Assembly: GCA_030435675.1 (NCBI GenBank) | Contig: CM059621.1 | Location: 4,030,001-4,094,000, forward strand | DNA: 64,000 bases | Reading direction: 5' to 3' | Source of the DNA: Steinernema hermaphroditum | Lineage: Eukaryota > Nematoda > Chromadorea > Rhabditida > Steinernematidae | The notes under the pieces: generated by a model | What the model was told of the DNA's origin: nothing | Database searches by the model: none | What the model saw: the letters and a program-made list of their open reading frames with translations, nothing else | In this document: in pieces, positions 31,689 through 43,682 of the stretch | How the letters are laid out: every line of letters starts with the position of its first letter | How positions within the stretch are numbered: the first letter of the stretch is position 1 | Position numbers and translations under genes: made by a program

Positions 31689-32879
31689 ATGCGGTCCAAG
31701 ACATCCAAGCATGTGCCGAAGAACGTGCTTGTGACTGGATGTTGCGGATTCATCGGATCTAACTTCGTCAACTACGTTTTCAACAAATGGCCCGGCGCTA
31801 AGTATACATTTCGCACTGTTTTTAAGATTTTTATTGCCTATTTCAGCTTTGTGAACGTCGACAAGCTTGTCGTTGGTTCGAGTGAGGACAACATTCTCGA
31901 AGAAATCCGCTTCTCGGGCAGATACGAATTTGTCAAAGAAACAGTGCTGAACGAACGAGTTATCACCGATATTCTCAAATCTCGTCACATTGACACTGTC
32001 ATTCACTTTGCCGCTATCACTCACGTCGACGAGTCTTACACGGACAGGATGGGTACAGTCCAGGAGAACGTCATGTCTACCACTGCGCTTCTGGAGGCCA
32101 TGAACTCTGGGACCGAAGTGAAGAGATTTGTGCATATAAGCACAGGTAGCAGCTCCCTAGAATGTCACTGGTACAGAACGTATTTAGATGAGGTGTACGG
32201 TGATTCCATCAATGACACCACACCTAAAACGGAGCAGTCCCTTCCCAATCCGACAAATCCGTATTCGGCCAGCAAAGCTGCTTGTGAAAACATCATTCGA
32301 TGCTACTGGGTACGAGTTAGATTTAACCGCGTTCAATAGTGCTAATTATTTAAGCATTCGTACAAGCTGCCATACGTGATGGTTCGCATGAATAACGTCT
32401 ACGGACCACGTCAGGCGACCTCCAAGTTGATACCAAAATTCGCAACTTTGGCGCTGGAAGGAAAACCGTACACTCTTATGGGTGATGGTCAGCATTCGCG
32501 CTCATGGATGTTTGTTGACGATTGCGCCGAGGCAATTCGTCGCGTCACCGAAAACGGGACACTCGGAGAGATATACAACATCGGAACAGATTTCGAGAAA
32601 AGCAATCTATCGTTGACGGAGATGATCCACGATATGGTCGGCAAAATGACTGGAAACGACAAGCGGCCTTTGGAACTGGCTCAGATTCCCGATCGGCCAT
32701 ACAACGACCGAAGATACTACATTGATTTTTCGAAGATACTGAATAAGATGGGCTGGAAATGCACAACGCCTTTTGAAGAAGGCATGCGACGTACATTGGA
32801 ATACTACGTCGAGCGCTTCGCAAACGAAAAGAAGGATAATGGTAGTCGCAAGAATTCTGATGCCAGAGCAGCCAGTTAA
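31689..32879 (+). CDS. rml-2: dTDP-glucose 4,6-dehydratase-like (RmlB/TGDS family)
   Basis: Extended SDR enzyme that converts a dTDP- or UDP-glucose type sugar nucleotide to its 4-keto-6-deoxy form. C. elegans rml-2 is the expected ortholog and belongs to a dTDP-rhamnose route. Exons 31689-31801, 31847-32145, 32188-32309 and 32355-32879 give 352 aa in frame. Motifs: VTGCCGFIGSN (NAD-binding GxxGxxG), AITHVDESY, STDEVYGDS rebuilt across intron 2 (catalytic Thr-Asp-Glu), NPYSASKAACE (Tyr and Lys of YxxxK), RMNNVYGPRQ, RSWMFVDDCAEAI and RPYNDRRYYID. Every active-site element is intact. Introns are 42-45 nt. AATAAA at 32972-32977. It is the only nucleotide-sugar enzyme in the window and could feed glycosyltransferases. 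Confidence 0.93.
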
Positions 32880-33172
32880 ATTTGACGACTAAATTATTCA
32901 TCCTACTAACCTACACGTTATCGAAGCATATACCAGTCGTAACTAAGTGCGTCAATACTTACAATCGCTGAAATAAATGTATTAATATTAAAGTCCTTGT
33001 GTGAGTTTCGATGAATGCAGTACCAAACCAAACGTTTCTACCGTTTCAATGACGCTATTGCCAATACAACCTTCAAATCGCACTTCAAAGCAAAGTAAAT
33101 GGAAAACTTTATTTCTTCCAAATGTGCTACTTCGTATCTTCACCTTTCACCGTTCCATCCTTATGTCTACTT

Positions 33173-35635
33173 TCAATAGTACACATATCCAGCAGGTGAC
33201 CCAAACTTGACTTTCTCAAACGGTGTGCCTGATAGTAACTTCGGGCCGGGTAGTTCTCCATATGCGCTCACATCAAATTTAAAATTCCTGTCCAGAGCTC
33301 TCTTGCGCACTTTCTCATAAAGGCAGAAGTAGGCCGCTGGTTGATACTCCATGTAGAATTTGTGCGCTACTAGTTCAGGCCTGTTAATAAGGGTTGTCAA
33401 GTCGCGAACTCCATAGACACAAGACTCTTGAGCAAATATGCCTAAATGATGTGCGACTCATATAGGTACGAGCGAGGTTTGGAGTTTTACCATGGCATTG
33501 GGCTCTCAGTTTCCTAAAATTATAGTTATTCCACACTTGATATCGAGAAATATAGTAAGTTTCCGGTTGGTACGGCCCGAATTCTCTTTTCTTGAATCGT
33601 AACTTCTCCCCACGCCTTCTGTGTTTCTTATCCCATACCCCAGTCAACTTCTCCTTCCATAACGTTGCGTTAAATCCACCGGGCATTTGTAGTAAATGAG
33701 GGTTACCAGCAATGGTTGTCCAAAAGGTTTCATCCGGGCAGAAAGTGCTTCGCAAATATTTATAGGTCTGCTGTACCAGTCGGCTCTTAAGCATGAAGTG
33801 TGCCGACTCTCTACTGAACGTTGCTGACAGGCTTGATTTCCATAACGGTAGAGGCGAAGGTTTTCCATTCTAAAATATATCTCACAATATGATACCATCG
33901 CCAACCTAAGACCAAACCTGACGACGACTCTCTTCCAAGTCGTATATTCCCGAATTGAAAGATCCATTTAGCTGCTTAAAAATTCTGACCATTTCGAGGT
34001 TTGTTTTAAGCGGAAGATCAACTCCACTTAGGTACTAAACGGATAATTAGAGTCAGACGAAGCACCTTCCATGTAAACCTGATAGTATTTCCAATCGTCC
34101 GGTAGTTTCGCCAAGTATTCCACACAGCTGTACACTCCTTGAAGAACCGAGAACCCACACCACGTAACCGCCGGAGTTATCTGAAAAATCTGACAATGAT
34201 GGTGTTGGACACTGCGCATACCATGACGAATATATTTGAAAAGCAGGAGCCGAGGAGAAACATTTGCTCCTTGAACTGGCGATCTGCATTGGCGTCGACC
34301 GCTATGCAAAACTGATTCTGAGGCTGGTACAGTGCGCTGATAAGGAAGTAGACCGGAAAATTGGAAGCACCTATACAAGACCGCAAACCCAACGAAAGTG
34401 TACCTGAGTAGCGTCGCTGTGGACCAAAAGGCCAAAGGCCAACGGAAATTGCAGCTCCTCTGGTGATAGTGGGTACTCCAGAAATGCAAAGTTGTCTTTG
34501 ATATCTTGGCAGCTGAACGCATTGAAAATATCGAAAACAAGCTAGTCCACTTACACAGTCCTCTGAGTGCCATTAACATAGCTCTCTGACACAAATACGA
34601 AATTCTCATCGACGAATGTCCAGTTCTCAGCTTGCCTTGTTTTTTTTTGATCATAGTGATACAAGTATGGGTCAGTCAACAGTTCGCAATCAACATTTTG
34701 TTTAAAATCAGCGATTGTCCACATCGTTCGGTTTAAATTTCTCATTGCAAGTTCAGGATCTTCGAAGCTTAATGTCGGTGGCGTGGAAATTGCATGTGTT
34801 CTAAAATATCTAGAGTTTTCGGCTCTATTATCAAACAGTTGCCGGAATGGCATGAGCGTTGCCGGAATGGCAGGAGCGTTGCCGGAATGGCAGGAGCGTT
34901 GCCGGAATTTTTTTGGCTCTGTTAGGGAGAAGTGACCAAAATTGACAGAACTGAATTTAGATTGACAAAACTGAATTTAGATTGACACAACCAAATTTCA
35001 CGGAGAGAAGTCGTTTAAGTGAGTGAACAGAATCACTTTTTTCATCTGGGCGTCTAGATATTTAAAGTTGCGAGCGAGCCACAGGCGAGCACTGCGTATT
35101 TTTGCGTATGGCCGAAAATCCAGGCTCGGATTTTATGCGTGCCCTGTAGTCGCGGTGCCTTCGGCAAATCCCGGCTTGGCTTAGGCTTGGCAATAGGACT
35201 ATGTCTGCTGATTTAAAGCGAGCCCGAAGGGCGAGCCCTGTAGTCTTAACAGCAAAGCTCCTGCCATTCCGGCAACGCTTCCCCCATTCCGGTAACGCTT
35301 CCCCCATTCCGGCAACGCTTCCCCATTCCGGCAACGCTCATGCCAATCCGGCAACGCTCATGCCATTCCGGCAACTGTTATAATAGAGCCGAGTTTTCAA
35401 TATCACAAGCACACTGAGAGCACCTTTTCATTGACGAGTGCTTACGAACACGTATTGCAGTCATTGCTCTCTGCAGCAGCGGAATCATAGAGACGAATAT
35501 CATAAACAAAAATATGTTACGAATACGTCGACGGTCGAATAAGAGCGGCCGTCGAATACAGAAACGAAGCAGGTTACTACGGACCTGCTTTAACAAAATG
35601 CATATAGTACCGTATTTGTTGCCTACCTCTTTCAT
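33173..35635 (-). CDS. GT14 core-2/I-branching enzyme-like glycosyltransferase
   Basis: Predicted Golgi N-acetylglucosaminyl- or xylosyl-transferase-like protein (Branch domain). Proposed exons are 35635-35424, 34800-34555, 34512-34404, 34353-34222, 34180-34079, 34034-33918, 33869-33491 and 33426-33173 (516 aa, in frame). Signal anchor NIFLFMIFVSMIPLL. Branch-domain blocks: FPLAFGLLVHSD, ALYQPQNQFCIAVDANAD, VTWCGFSVLQGVYSCVEYL, WKYYQYLSGVDLPLKTNLEM (across a splice), PLPLWKSSLSATFSRESAHF, CPDETFWTTI and SCVYGVRDL. Two oddities. Intron 1 holds a 572-bp TIR insertion. The acceptor before 34353 would be CG instead of AG (TTTTCCG), although homology demands a splice there. If that is not a base error, the gene may be mis-spliced or dead. 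Confidence 0.8.
34820..35391. mobile_element. TIR insertion element with minisatellite arms, inside a GT14 intron
   Basis: The ends are CGGCTCTATTAT and its reverse complement, each followed by AACAGTTGCCGGAATGGC and tandem copies of a 20-bp unit (GTTGCCGGAATGGCAGGAGC). The right arm holds six units, the left three to four. AGTTTT is duplicated on both sides (34814-34819 and 35392-35397). The centre (about 35060-35250) carries module C, including CGCGGTGCCTTCGGCAAATC and CCGGCTTGGCTTAGG. No coding frame. Without it and one AGTTTT copy, the GT14 intron would be 45 nt. Confidence 0.85.
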
Positions 35636-36439
35636 AAGTGGTTAAACTTCAGCCTCTAGAACGCAAGAAACAGCAAGAAACAAGAAGTGAACCAGCAAGT
35701 GACCTGCCAGAACAGATTGTTTTCGATAAAATCATTCTGAGACAGCGCGAATGAATAGAGACCTATTAAGTGGCGTTATCGGAAATCTCACAACACGGAC
35801 AAAACGCTGTCAAGTCTGTAAAACAGAAAACACGTAGCTTCATGACATCATGACTCTGACACTACTGAAGTTGCTTCTTTCGATGTTAGCAGATGGAGCA
35901 GAGTCTGCTTTTTGGTAAATGAGGTGTTTCTGGCGATTTGTGAATATTTCCAAAGTAAACAGCTGTTCATTTATGAACCGGAAGCTTCCGGGATCCGCCG
36001 TTTGGGAGCAGCCGCATCATTCGTTGGTAAGCCTTGAGTTGGTTCATCTTTGTTTTCTCACTCAAAACGTCAGCGACGACTTTTGGCGACGACAATGAAA
36101 GGCTTAAGCTTCAATGCTTTCTTTACAAGCCGTGTGCAATGGCAATGTGCATCCATTTCTGGGCCGTTCTTCGATGTTTCCAGAGTCCATAATACCTTCC
36201 ACTTCATTCTTGCTTCTTGAGTTTCAGCAGTCTACAAATCCGTAGATTTTTTTGTCTGGTGCGACGAAATGACGCTTAAACGTGCTGCATAGACACCATT
36301 GAAAATCATGCAAGCGGGCAACCTGGAGTAATATCACGACAGTAACAACAGGACTCTCACTCGTGTGTCACCAATCTGTAACTCATTAAATAAGTTAGTG
36401 GTGTAAAGGGTTCTACATAAACAATAGTGCGACATTGAA
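35636..36439. other. Intergenic, nothing recognised
   Basis: Upstream of the GT14 gene. No coding pattern or known repeat recognised. Confidence 0.35.
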
Positions 36440-36925
36440 AGGCTCGCTCGTGTCACGGTGGCGAGCGGTCGGTCCCTCCGGTCGCTCTCTGAGGGACTGC
36501 TTGGTCAGACAGCAAACCCTATGGCATGTATGAGTTTTCCGTCTTCCAGAAGGAATTGGGACACCCGGAAGCCGTATTCCCACCACCGCTAACAACAAGG
36601 CCAGGAATCCTGCTGCGTGAGATGTCATCCCGAAGGCCGCCGACGCTCTGAGGACACCAAGACCGGCGAACACGCAACTCCCGGACCACTGACTCATCTC
36701 TCCGAAGCAGATGAGAGTTCAGAAGCCTCCTCTGTGCCGCAAACGCCCCGAGAAGAAGAAGTTCCACCGCCATTTGCCAAGTTTTGCGAACCCATGAATC
36801 GCGACCGGTTCGCCATAAGCGTCACGCCAGGGATTAAGACGGCTACAACGAGACATACGCTGTTTGCATATTATTCGGTGTCGTGCAAGGCGTAAGCCTT
36901 TGATTCATGAAACAAAGTCGTGTCA
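36440..36925 (+). repeat. Dispersed repeat B, near complete copy
   Basis: Head GCTCGTGTCACGGTGGCGAG at 36444. The body holds GGAATTGGGACACCCGGAAGC, CACCACCGCTAACAACAAGG and GAGATGTCATCCCGAAGG. The 3' tail GTCGTGCAAGGCGTAAGCC and TTTGATTCATGAAACAAAGTC ends at about 36920. Confidence 0.75.
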
Positions 36926-38189
36926 TGTAACAAAAGGAGCGAAAGCTACGCAGGAAACATGAAAAGGGCGGACAGAAGTACAAAAAATCGGCAAAAAATG
37001 TTAGCAAAAAAACTCGCAGAACTTTTGGGACACCTTATAAACTGCAAATTCATTTGAATATGAACTCAGAGTGCTGTTTAAGAAATGCTGTCGAAATATG
37101 ATGGTATTCGGATATTCTTATGTATTTGATGAACGACTGGTATGTTTTTTCGCCGACTCGAGAGTGTGCACAACAGGGTCTTACCGATGGCTTTTCGGAT
37201 AACGTCCCCTTTAGGCGGCAAGATTGGCGCTCATAGGGTCTTTATTTTATTCCGGCTTAACCCGGTAGACACCTGGTGGGCTATCGGTCTCGAAGGCATA
37301 GTGACAGCGTGGGGTGCAAAATGATAGATTCACCCAAATGAAGTGCTAGTTCTACAATATCTACAATTCTACAATAGATGAACCTTTTGAAACGTCCCCT
37401 ACACTATCTGAAAGAGCGTCTCAAAAGATGTAGACTTGCGCTCAAAGTGCACTTATCAGTCTAGATAGGGCCTAAGATTGTTTCTGTCTGCAAATCGATC
37501 GGTGCATAATGATAGACTCCGCTACAGGAGATGGCTGATTTTCGTTGCTCATTTTTGTTTTATTATCTGTTTTCGGTATTTTTTTGTGAATCCCTTTCTC
37601 TTTCCATTAATGTCGACCAGTGGTTTTGGATTTAAGACTTCAAAATTTGTACTAGAACCAGGTAGGAGATCCAGACAACTAAGAACCTGAAGATTTTAAC
37701 TGAAAAGTTAAGAAGTAAAGCGTGTGCTTTTTCAAAACTTTTTCCCTTCAAAACTGAGAACTGAAACTTAACGAGCACTCTTGAAGGGGTCCCAAAACAA
37801 TGTCAAGGACCGGTTTTCTAGTCTTTTTAATGAAACCATGTTGTAGAATGAATTGAATAACCTGTAATTACTATTCTTTCATGATTTCGTGGCGTAACTT
37901 GTGAAAAAAACGGCGGTTCTTCCAAGACGCTCTTTTGACCTTCAAAACTTAGCTTAAGCAGAATTCCTTTTCATGGTTCAGTGATCAGTTTTAATACCAG
38001 AAGACACAATAATAGGTTTTTGAATACACTGAACAACGTGATAATAACGTGTTCGATACACGCTAAAAGACCCATATTCTCGGTTATTTAGGAACCCTGA
38101 CAGGAATTCTGCTGGGTTCTAATTTTGATCAATGATCTGGCCGAGAATGGACCGCCGGAAGTTTTTGCGTTTCCGAGAGTGGATCTGGT
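36926..38189. repeat. Degraded repeat mosaic
   Basis: 37205-37225 has a GGCGGCAAGATTGGCGCTCAT phrase like the GC-rich array. 37318-37340 (GTGCAAAATGATAGATTCACCC) resembles the terminal string near 9840. 37990-38130 matches the centre of the foldback element at 22807. No gene seen. Confidence 0.45.
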
Positions 38190-39275
38190 ACCTCATGATG
38201 ATGCAAGACCATCCCACTATCTTTCACTAGCTGCGGAATCATCATGAGTTGGTCGAGTATTTCACTATTGTCACGAACAGTCTCATAGAGAAGCATGCAA
38301 TACACTACTATAAGACGAACGCGGCATCGGACCTACGCGAGAGCCTTTCGGAAGAAGTCATCTCCGCACTCGCTTCCCAACATTTCGAAGACGTTGAATC
38401 TTTATCGAGAGCAAGTTCATCGCGTGATTAAACGTTACCAGGAGAGTGGAGGAGTAACGGACCGTTAGCGCAGTGGAACACCGCGCTTCGCCAGGACTCC
38501 CAGAATCAGAGAAGGCAACGGGAAGAAGAGTGACCAGAATCCAGCAAGGTCCATGAGAAAGCTGGCCAGGGAACACGGAATTAGTGCCTCATCAGTCAGA
38601 AGACTGGTGGCACACGATATCGGGGTCCATCCCTACAAACTGGCGCGCGACAGCTTTTGAACGGTCGAATGAAGGCCGAAAGAAAGGAGAAAGCGAAGAA
38701 GATGAAGACCCAAGTCAGCGGCGGGAGGCTCCAGAGCATTCTCGCTCCGACGAGAAGGTTTTCACGATGTAACCGCTCCGAAACAGCCATTACCGCGAAC
38801 TGCTTTCGAAAGGCTCACCCCCACCCATTCTGGGTTCTAGATCTGTCCCCCAACACCGCATGGACGTTTCAGCAGGACTGGACGCCTGGCCATGGAGCCA
38901 TAGACACGAATCATTTGATTCACAGCCAACCAAAAAAGGAAGGATACTGGGTCGGAGGAAGGATGTTGCCGCGCTCCCCAGTTCTCAATCCTCTCGACTT
39001 CGCTGTTTGATCTATCCTAGAGTAAAAAGTCTCCGCTACAAGCCATGCTAGTGTGGATTCCCTGAAGCGCGCTCTGAAGCCCGCTTACAGGGAAATTACG
39101 CCGAAAGTCACCGCGGGAATCTTGAAGAATTTTCGGAAGCGTCTGGACGCCTGTATCGCAGCTGGTTGGAGTCATTTTGAGCAAAAATTTAAATATGTTG
39201 TGGAGAATTTCCTGTTCTACGAACAAGTAATAAATTTGTTTGATTTCATCTACTCTGTAAAAAGTCGTTGATGAT
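38190..39275 (+). pseudogene. Tc1/mariner transposase pseudogene
   Basis: A nearly full-length transposase is readable only across several frames: HRVIKRYQESGGVTDR, SMRKLAREHGISASSVRRL and LVAHDIGVHPYKLA (DNA-binding half), then SDEKVFTM (second acidic site), FQQDWTPGHGAIDT (catalytic Asp block), SPVLNPLDFAV and SILES...HASVDSLKRALK. It ends CIAAGWSHFEQKF and YSVKSR near 39271. At least three frame breaks and an internal stop make it non-functional. A GGCGCACCCTGTA string follows at 39296, possibly its inverted terminal repeat; the left end was not found. Confidence 0.8.
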
Positions 39276-39508
39276 TTATCGCGTAACAGTATTTATGGCG
39301 CACCCTGTACATATTGTTAACGTAATACTTAACGGTTCCGCGCGACCAGTTATCCTTCTGATTTAATCCGCTTTTGTCACAACAAGGCTGCGGGTTGCAA
39401 CTGCTGCGCTCTATTTGCTCTCGAATCGCGCCGCTTTATCACAATCGGAAATCTTGCTTTTGTTGAGGATCTCGTTTTCAGTCATTCCATCGACAGCCAC
39501 TGTGCGTC

Positions 39509-41394
39509 ATGACAACAGATATTTGTTTTCGCTATATATTTATTATTCTTCGGAAAAACCAATTCCTGCTGTTGATAGCCGCTTTCTTCACCGTATACGT
39601 TATTCAATCGCTCTTGTTCATCCCAGTGTTAAACAATGTGAATTACTATAGTTACAACCCTTCAGACACTAGAAAAAAGTGTCATCAGTTTGAAGATGTA
39701 CTCTAGATAGAATTGCTCAAACCGTAACGTTTTTTTTAGAGAATCGTGCACTTTGATCTGAAAGGAGCTCCGCCTAGAGTTGCTTACTACCGAAAGATTT
39801 TCCCTGTCCTCCGCAGGTTGAACGCAACGGGTATTTTAATGGAATATGAAGACATGTTTCCCTATAGCGGAGAACTATCGGTTCTAGCTCGAAATGATTC
39901 CTACACAGTGGAAGAAATTTACGAAATTTGTCAGGTATGAGTCTAGCTAGCGCTGTTTCGCTACTGTTTCGCCATCAGTTGGCCAAGGAACACAAGCTGG
40001 AGCTCATTCCTTTGATACCTACATTTGGAAGTGTTGAGTTCCTTTTAAAGCACAAGAAATTCTCGCATTTGAAGGAGAAGAAGGACCCATCGACGGTCTG
40101 TCCCTCAAGCGAAGAGTCCGTTGAGCTAATTAAAAAAATGATTAAACAAATCTATCGCGTGCACTCTAAAGTGTCGAAGCTCAAATCGATCCACATTGGA
40201 ATGAATGATCCTCCACGTGTAGGAGTGGACAACAGGTGCAAGAAACGACTAGTGTATGAGTTGGATTGGAATGTGGAAACGCTAAAGTTGGAACATTTGA
40301 CAAAGTAAGTCGTCGTGTGGTAATACCGATCACCGAAATGCACAGGATCGCATACTACGCAAAAAAGAAGCTGAGACTGAAACGAGTTCTTGTTTGGCAT
40401 GACATTATCGTCAACGTTAATATTAAAACTTTAAACGAGTCCCTTGGAGCTTTGCTTACTCCAGTTTTGTGGCACTATGACTGGAATTCGGGCGACGACC
40501 GTGCTTTTCCAGATGGAACGTTTGCAAAATTTGCGGAAGTCTTTGAGACCATGCTTTTCGCTGGCTCGTTTAAAGGCAACAAAGGCGAAGGACAGAACGC
40601 GAATGACATGTACTACTATTTTCATAACCTTTTCGGACACATTCACAATTGTGGAAAACACAGTGCTGTGAGTTTATATGTGCAATTAGCACATGAGTTT
40701 GGCTTCAGATTTTGAATGATACCCTCAGTGGAATGATATTTACTGGAAGGACTAGGTACAAACATGGGTCAACTCTATGTGAACTGTTCCCTGCAAATTT
40801 CCCGACGCTGATCGCTCAACTGCTGTTCTTGAACGATAACTATGAGATGGAAGAGAAAAACTTGCTCGATGCAACTCTGGTAAGTTCTCAGAAATACCCG
40901 AAAGTGTAAAGTACTAACTACTGGAGTACCCAAACTTGATTTATAATTGTCACAACACGCAAATAATCAACTTGCTATTTAGAAATACCTGGAATATTCC
41001 GGCACAGATCCTCTTCAACCGGATATAATTGAGACATCTAACTTCGAGCTTTACTACGCACACACTTTCACACGCCCCGTAGACTCCAATTTCGTGGACG
41101 CCGATTTTCCCGGGAAAGAAATATACATCGAGGTGCACTGACTATGCAGCCCTTGTGTTCATATTATTTCAGATCGAGAAACTAAGATTAGTTGAGTGGA
41201 AAATCGAAAATTTGCGAAAGGAGGACACTACCGTTGTCCTTAGCGAAATCGACACGGAAAAACAGGAAATCGAAAATAGGGTAAGCTCAGCCCCTTGATA
41301 TCGCTATCGAATAGCTTTTCAGTTACGACCTGCTCTACTTCAGTATTTCTATGAAAAAGACGTGAACGAGTGGTTTGTGAACAACTTTTATTAA
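39509..41394 (+). CDS. Hexosaminidase D-like (GH20) membrane protein with altered catalytic residues
   Basis: Closest to human HEXD and the C. elegans hex-2 to hex-5 group, which trim beta-linked GalNAc/GlcNAc. Exons are 39509-39697, 39740-39934, 39979-40304, 40346-40667, 40709-40879, 40983-41132, 41173-41280 and 41323-41394 (510 aa, in frame; introns 40-103 nt). Signal anchor NQFLLLIAAFFTVYVIQSLLF (residues ~17-37). Conserved: IVHFDLKGAPPRV, LMEYEDMFPYSG, ELIPLIPTFGSVEFLLKH, VLVWHDI, PVLWHYDW, FAGSFKG and STLCELFPANFPTLIAQ. The site that reads HIGCDEVY in HEXD reads HIGMNDPP here (residues ~201-208), so the catalytic Asp-Glu pair is Asn-Asp. The later TGWQRYDH block is TGRTRYKH, losing its Trp. 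Likely a pseudoenzyme or lectin-like protein. AATAAA at 41451-41456. Confidence 0.87.
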
Positions 41395-42060
41395 AGACCA
41401 GAGTAGACCATTTTTGTTATTGTTTATTTTTGTTGCCAGTATATACAGTTAATAAAAAGGTGGGTTTGCGCATCCTAAGGTGCACCACTTAGACACTAAA
41501 GATAGCATTGAGCATAGGGTGCGCGCCGGACACAACCAATGAATTTACGGTTGGGTGATGATTCACAGGCTCGCTGAAATTCTCACGTCTGCGACGCCAG
41601 TTGAACCGAAGATGACTGTCCACTCTGTTGGATGTCCCCTACCGCCGCGCCTCTGCTGGATTCAACTCTCCATCTTTCCTGCATAAGACCGCTCATTTCG
41701 ACTTTTCTGTCACCCTGAACCTGTTGTGGGGAATTTGGACGCTACCGTAAAAATCAGGGTATTCTCTGTGAGACGGTATCTATAAATCGCGTCGCTGGGG
41801 AATTTTGGACGCTTTCAACAGCTCTTTCTTCCGCTCTGCTCTCCGTCATCATGGCACTGTCAAGGTGTAGAACAACACTATTCTATTTATATTCGATAAT
41901 ACGTACAATAATTCCCCAATGCCCCAATTTTGCCCCAAATTCCCCAATGAATTTACAATTCTTCATTGTGCATCATGAGATTTCTTGCGTGGTGAATGCC
42001 ACTGATTCAAGAGTAAATGTAAAAATGTAATACGTACAATACAACCCCCCCCCCTACTGA
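41395..42060. other. Intergenic with CCCCAAT-rich repeats
   Basis: 41735-41815 contains two GGGGAATTTGGACGCT-like phrases, and 41910-41950 has several CCCCAA(T/A)TT units. 41985-42020 (GATTCAAGAGTAAATGTA) repeats a phrase found at 20880-20900. No gene seen. Confidence 0.45.
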
Positions 42061-42648
42061 CAAAGGAACCACTCCAAGTGCCCCGCGAGTTAGGGGCTGA
42101 GATGTGGCGCGGCTTGTAGGCGGTCTTCTAACTAAGCAAACGCACATAGTCTTACCTGCCCGCAATTAGTCGGGCAATCCTAAAGATGGTGACAAAGTTG
42201 CAAAAATTCACGGCATTCGATATTAGTAGATTTGGATTGCCTTTTGAACCCTTTGCAGGAATCGGAACTGGTAACCCGATTTCACCTTTGTGGTGAAGCT
42301 GCTTTTTATTCTTTTGCGTTCCCCCCTCTTTCTTTATCCTTCTAGATGTCACACCGGTAGAACCTATTCTGTTCAGGACAATACATACATTTAACAGCGT
42401 AACTGCCCTTCAAAAGTTACGTTTAAATGAATACAGCCAACCTTGCTGGCGCCCCGCCAGCTGTTTGTGTGATCGAGCTGGATAGTGTCTTGGTTGCCGT
42501 TCTTGGGGTTCGATACCCATCCCGCCCATTTTTTTGGTTTGATGTCCTGAGATGATTAGCAAAAGAGAGGGGACCACGAAAGATTGAAAAACAGCATTGA
42601 AAAACAGAAAAACACCTAACTCGCGGGGTACTTGGAGTGGTTTCCTTG
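42061..42648. mobile_element. Non-autonomous TIR element, about 588 bp
   Basis: The left end CAAAGGAACCACTCCAAGTG, continuing CCCCGCGAGTTAGG, is matched in reverse at 42614-42648 with a few differences (35-bp TIR). The interior has no coding frame, but holds a box B-like GGGGTTCGATACCC at 42507 inside a tRNA-like stretch. No clear target duplication. Confidence 0.7.
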
Positions 42649-42724
42649 TGAGCCGAACCCTAAACGTACTAGCAGTACCGTAGCAGCAGTGTGGTGTGAC
42701 GCAGAAACTGCAATGTACAGCCGT

Positions 42725-42870
42725 TTTTCGTAGCCAGATTCATAGCCATGACTACAGGCTCGCCCTTCGGGCTTGCATAAAATCAACAGGCATAGTCCTA
42801 AGCCTGAGCCTAAGCTAAGCAGGGGTTTGGCGACACCACCACGACTACAGGGCCTTAGAGAAGCTAAGCA
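42725..42870 (-). repeat. Module C repeat
   Basis: Contains CTACAGGCTCGCCCTTCGGGC, AATCAACAGGCATAGTCCTAA, GCCTGAGCCTAAGCTAAGC and GGTTTGGCGAC, the reverse of wording in the insertion elements at 34820 and 59756. Confidence 0.5.
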
Positions 42871-43054
42871 GAAGCTCACTTCACACTTGTTTTTATTCAT
42901 TATGTCTCTCTGTTGCTGGTTTAGATTCGTTTCAAATAAATGTACCGAGTTTTGACTGTAGACTGTAGAGACTGTTGAGACAGTAGCGACCAAATTCTCC
43001 AGCAACACGATTTATGGATACGGTCCCACCGAGAATGCCTTCATTATTACGGCA

Positions 43055-43678
43055 TTATTACCGATCGCCTATCGCTATGTTCATCATATATCACAGCATA
43101 AGCAAACCTGAAAAAGACGGACTTGTCGGATCACCATGTTCTGTTAACTCCAATGTTTCCAATTGGTTAAGTACTAAAACAGGCACTGGGGACATGTAGC
43201 AGGTAGCTACCGCTCACAGCTACTATGCTCGTATAGTGACTCCACGAGCTCATTTCTACTTTACAGAAACAAGACCCAAATGTTGAAAAAATGACCCTTG
43301 GATTTCCAAAAAGTTCGACTACCGGGCCTCATCAACATCATCTGATCTGCACAATCCTTTTTGAGCTGAGAGATTCCTGTTTGCAGCTCTTATAGCACTT
43401 TCTTCGATCTACCTTACTGTCGTCTATGCTCGGCCATACATGACGATATCAGCGAATCCATCCAAAATAATGTGAAGAGGTCGAAAATTGGACCAAAAAC
43501 ATTTTTTGACCCCAAACCCCTTGTTTTCTGCGAACGAGCAATCCGGGTGCTGCCCGCAAAATATGCTGATGTTATCGCATGTCAACGGTCAATACCTCCA
43601 TTAAACAAATGTGGTTACAAATAAATTTGTAATCAAAAATCATTACAATAGTGTCCCAGTTTCAATGCTCCAACCCAA
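43055..43678 (-). mobile_element. Mariner-type MITE, left end missing (third copy of the 57085/58364 family)
   Basis: Matches 57395-58001 over most of its length (for example GGATCACCATGTTCTGTTAA and TCCAATTGGTTAAGTACTA). It ends TTTCAATGCTCCAACCCAA at 43678, followed by TA. The left terminus is not recognisable. Only two bases separate the TA from the stop codon of GT31-B. Confidence 0.75.
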
Positions 43679-43682
43679 TATA

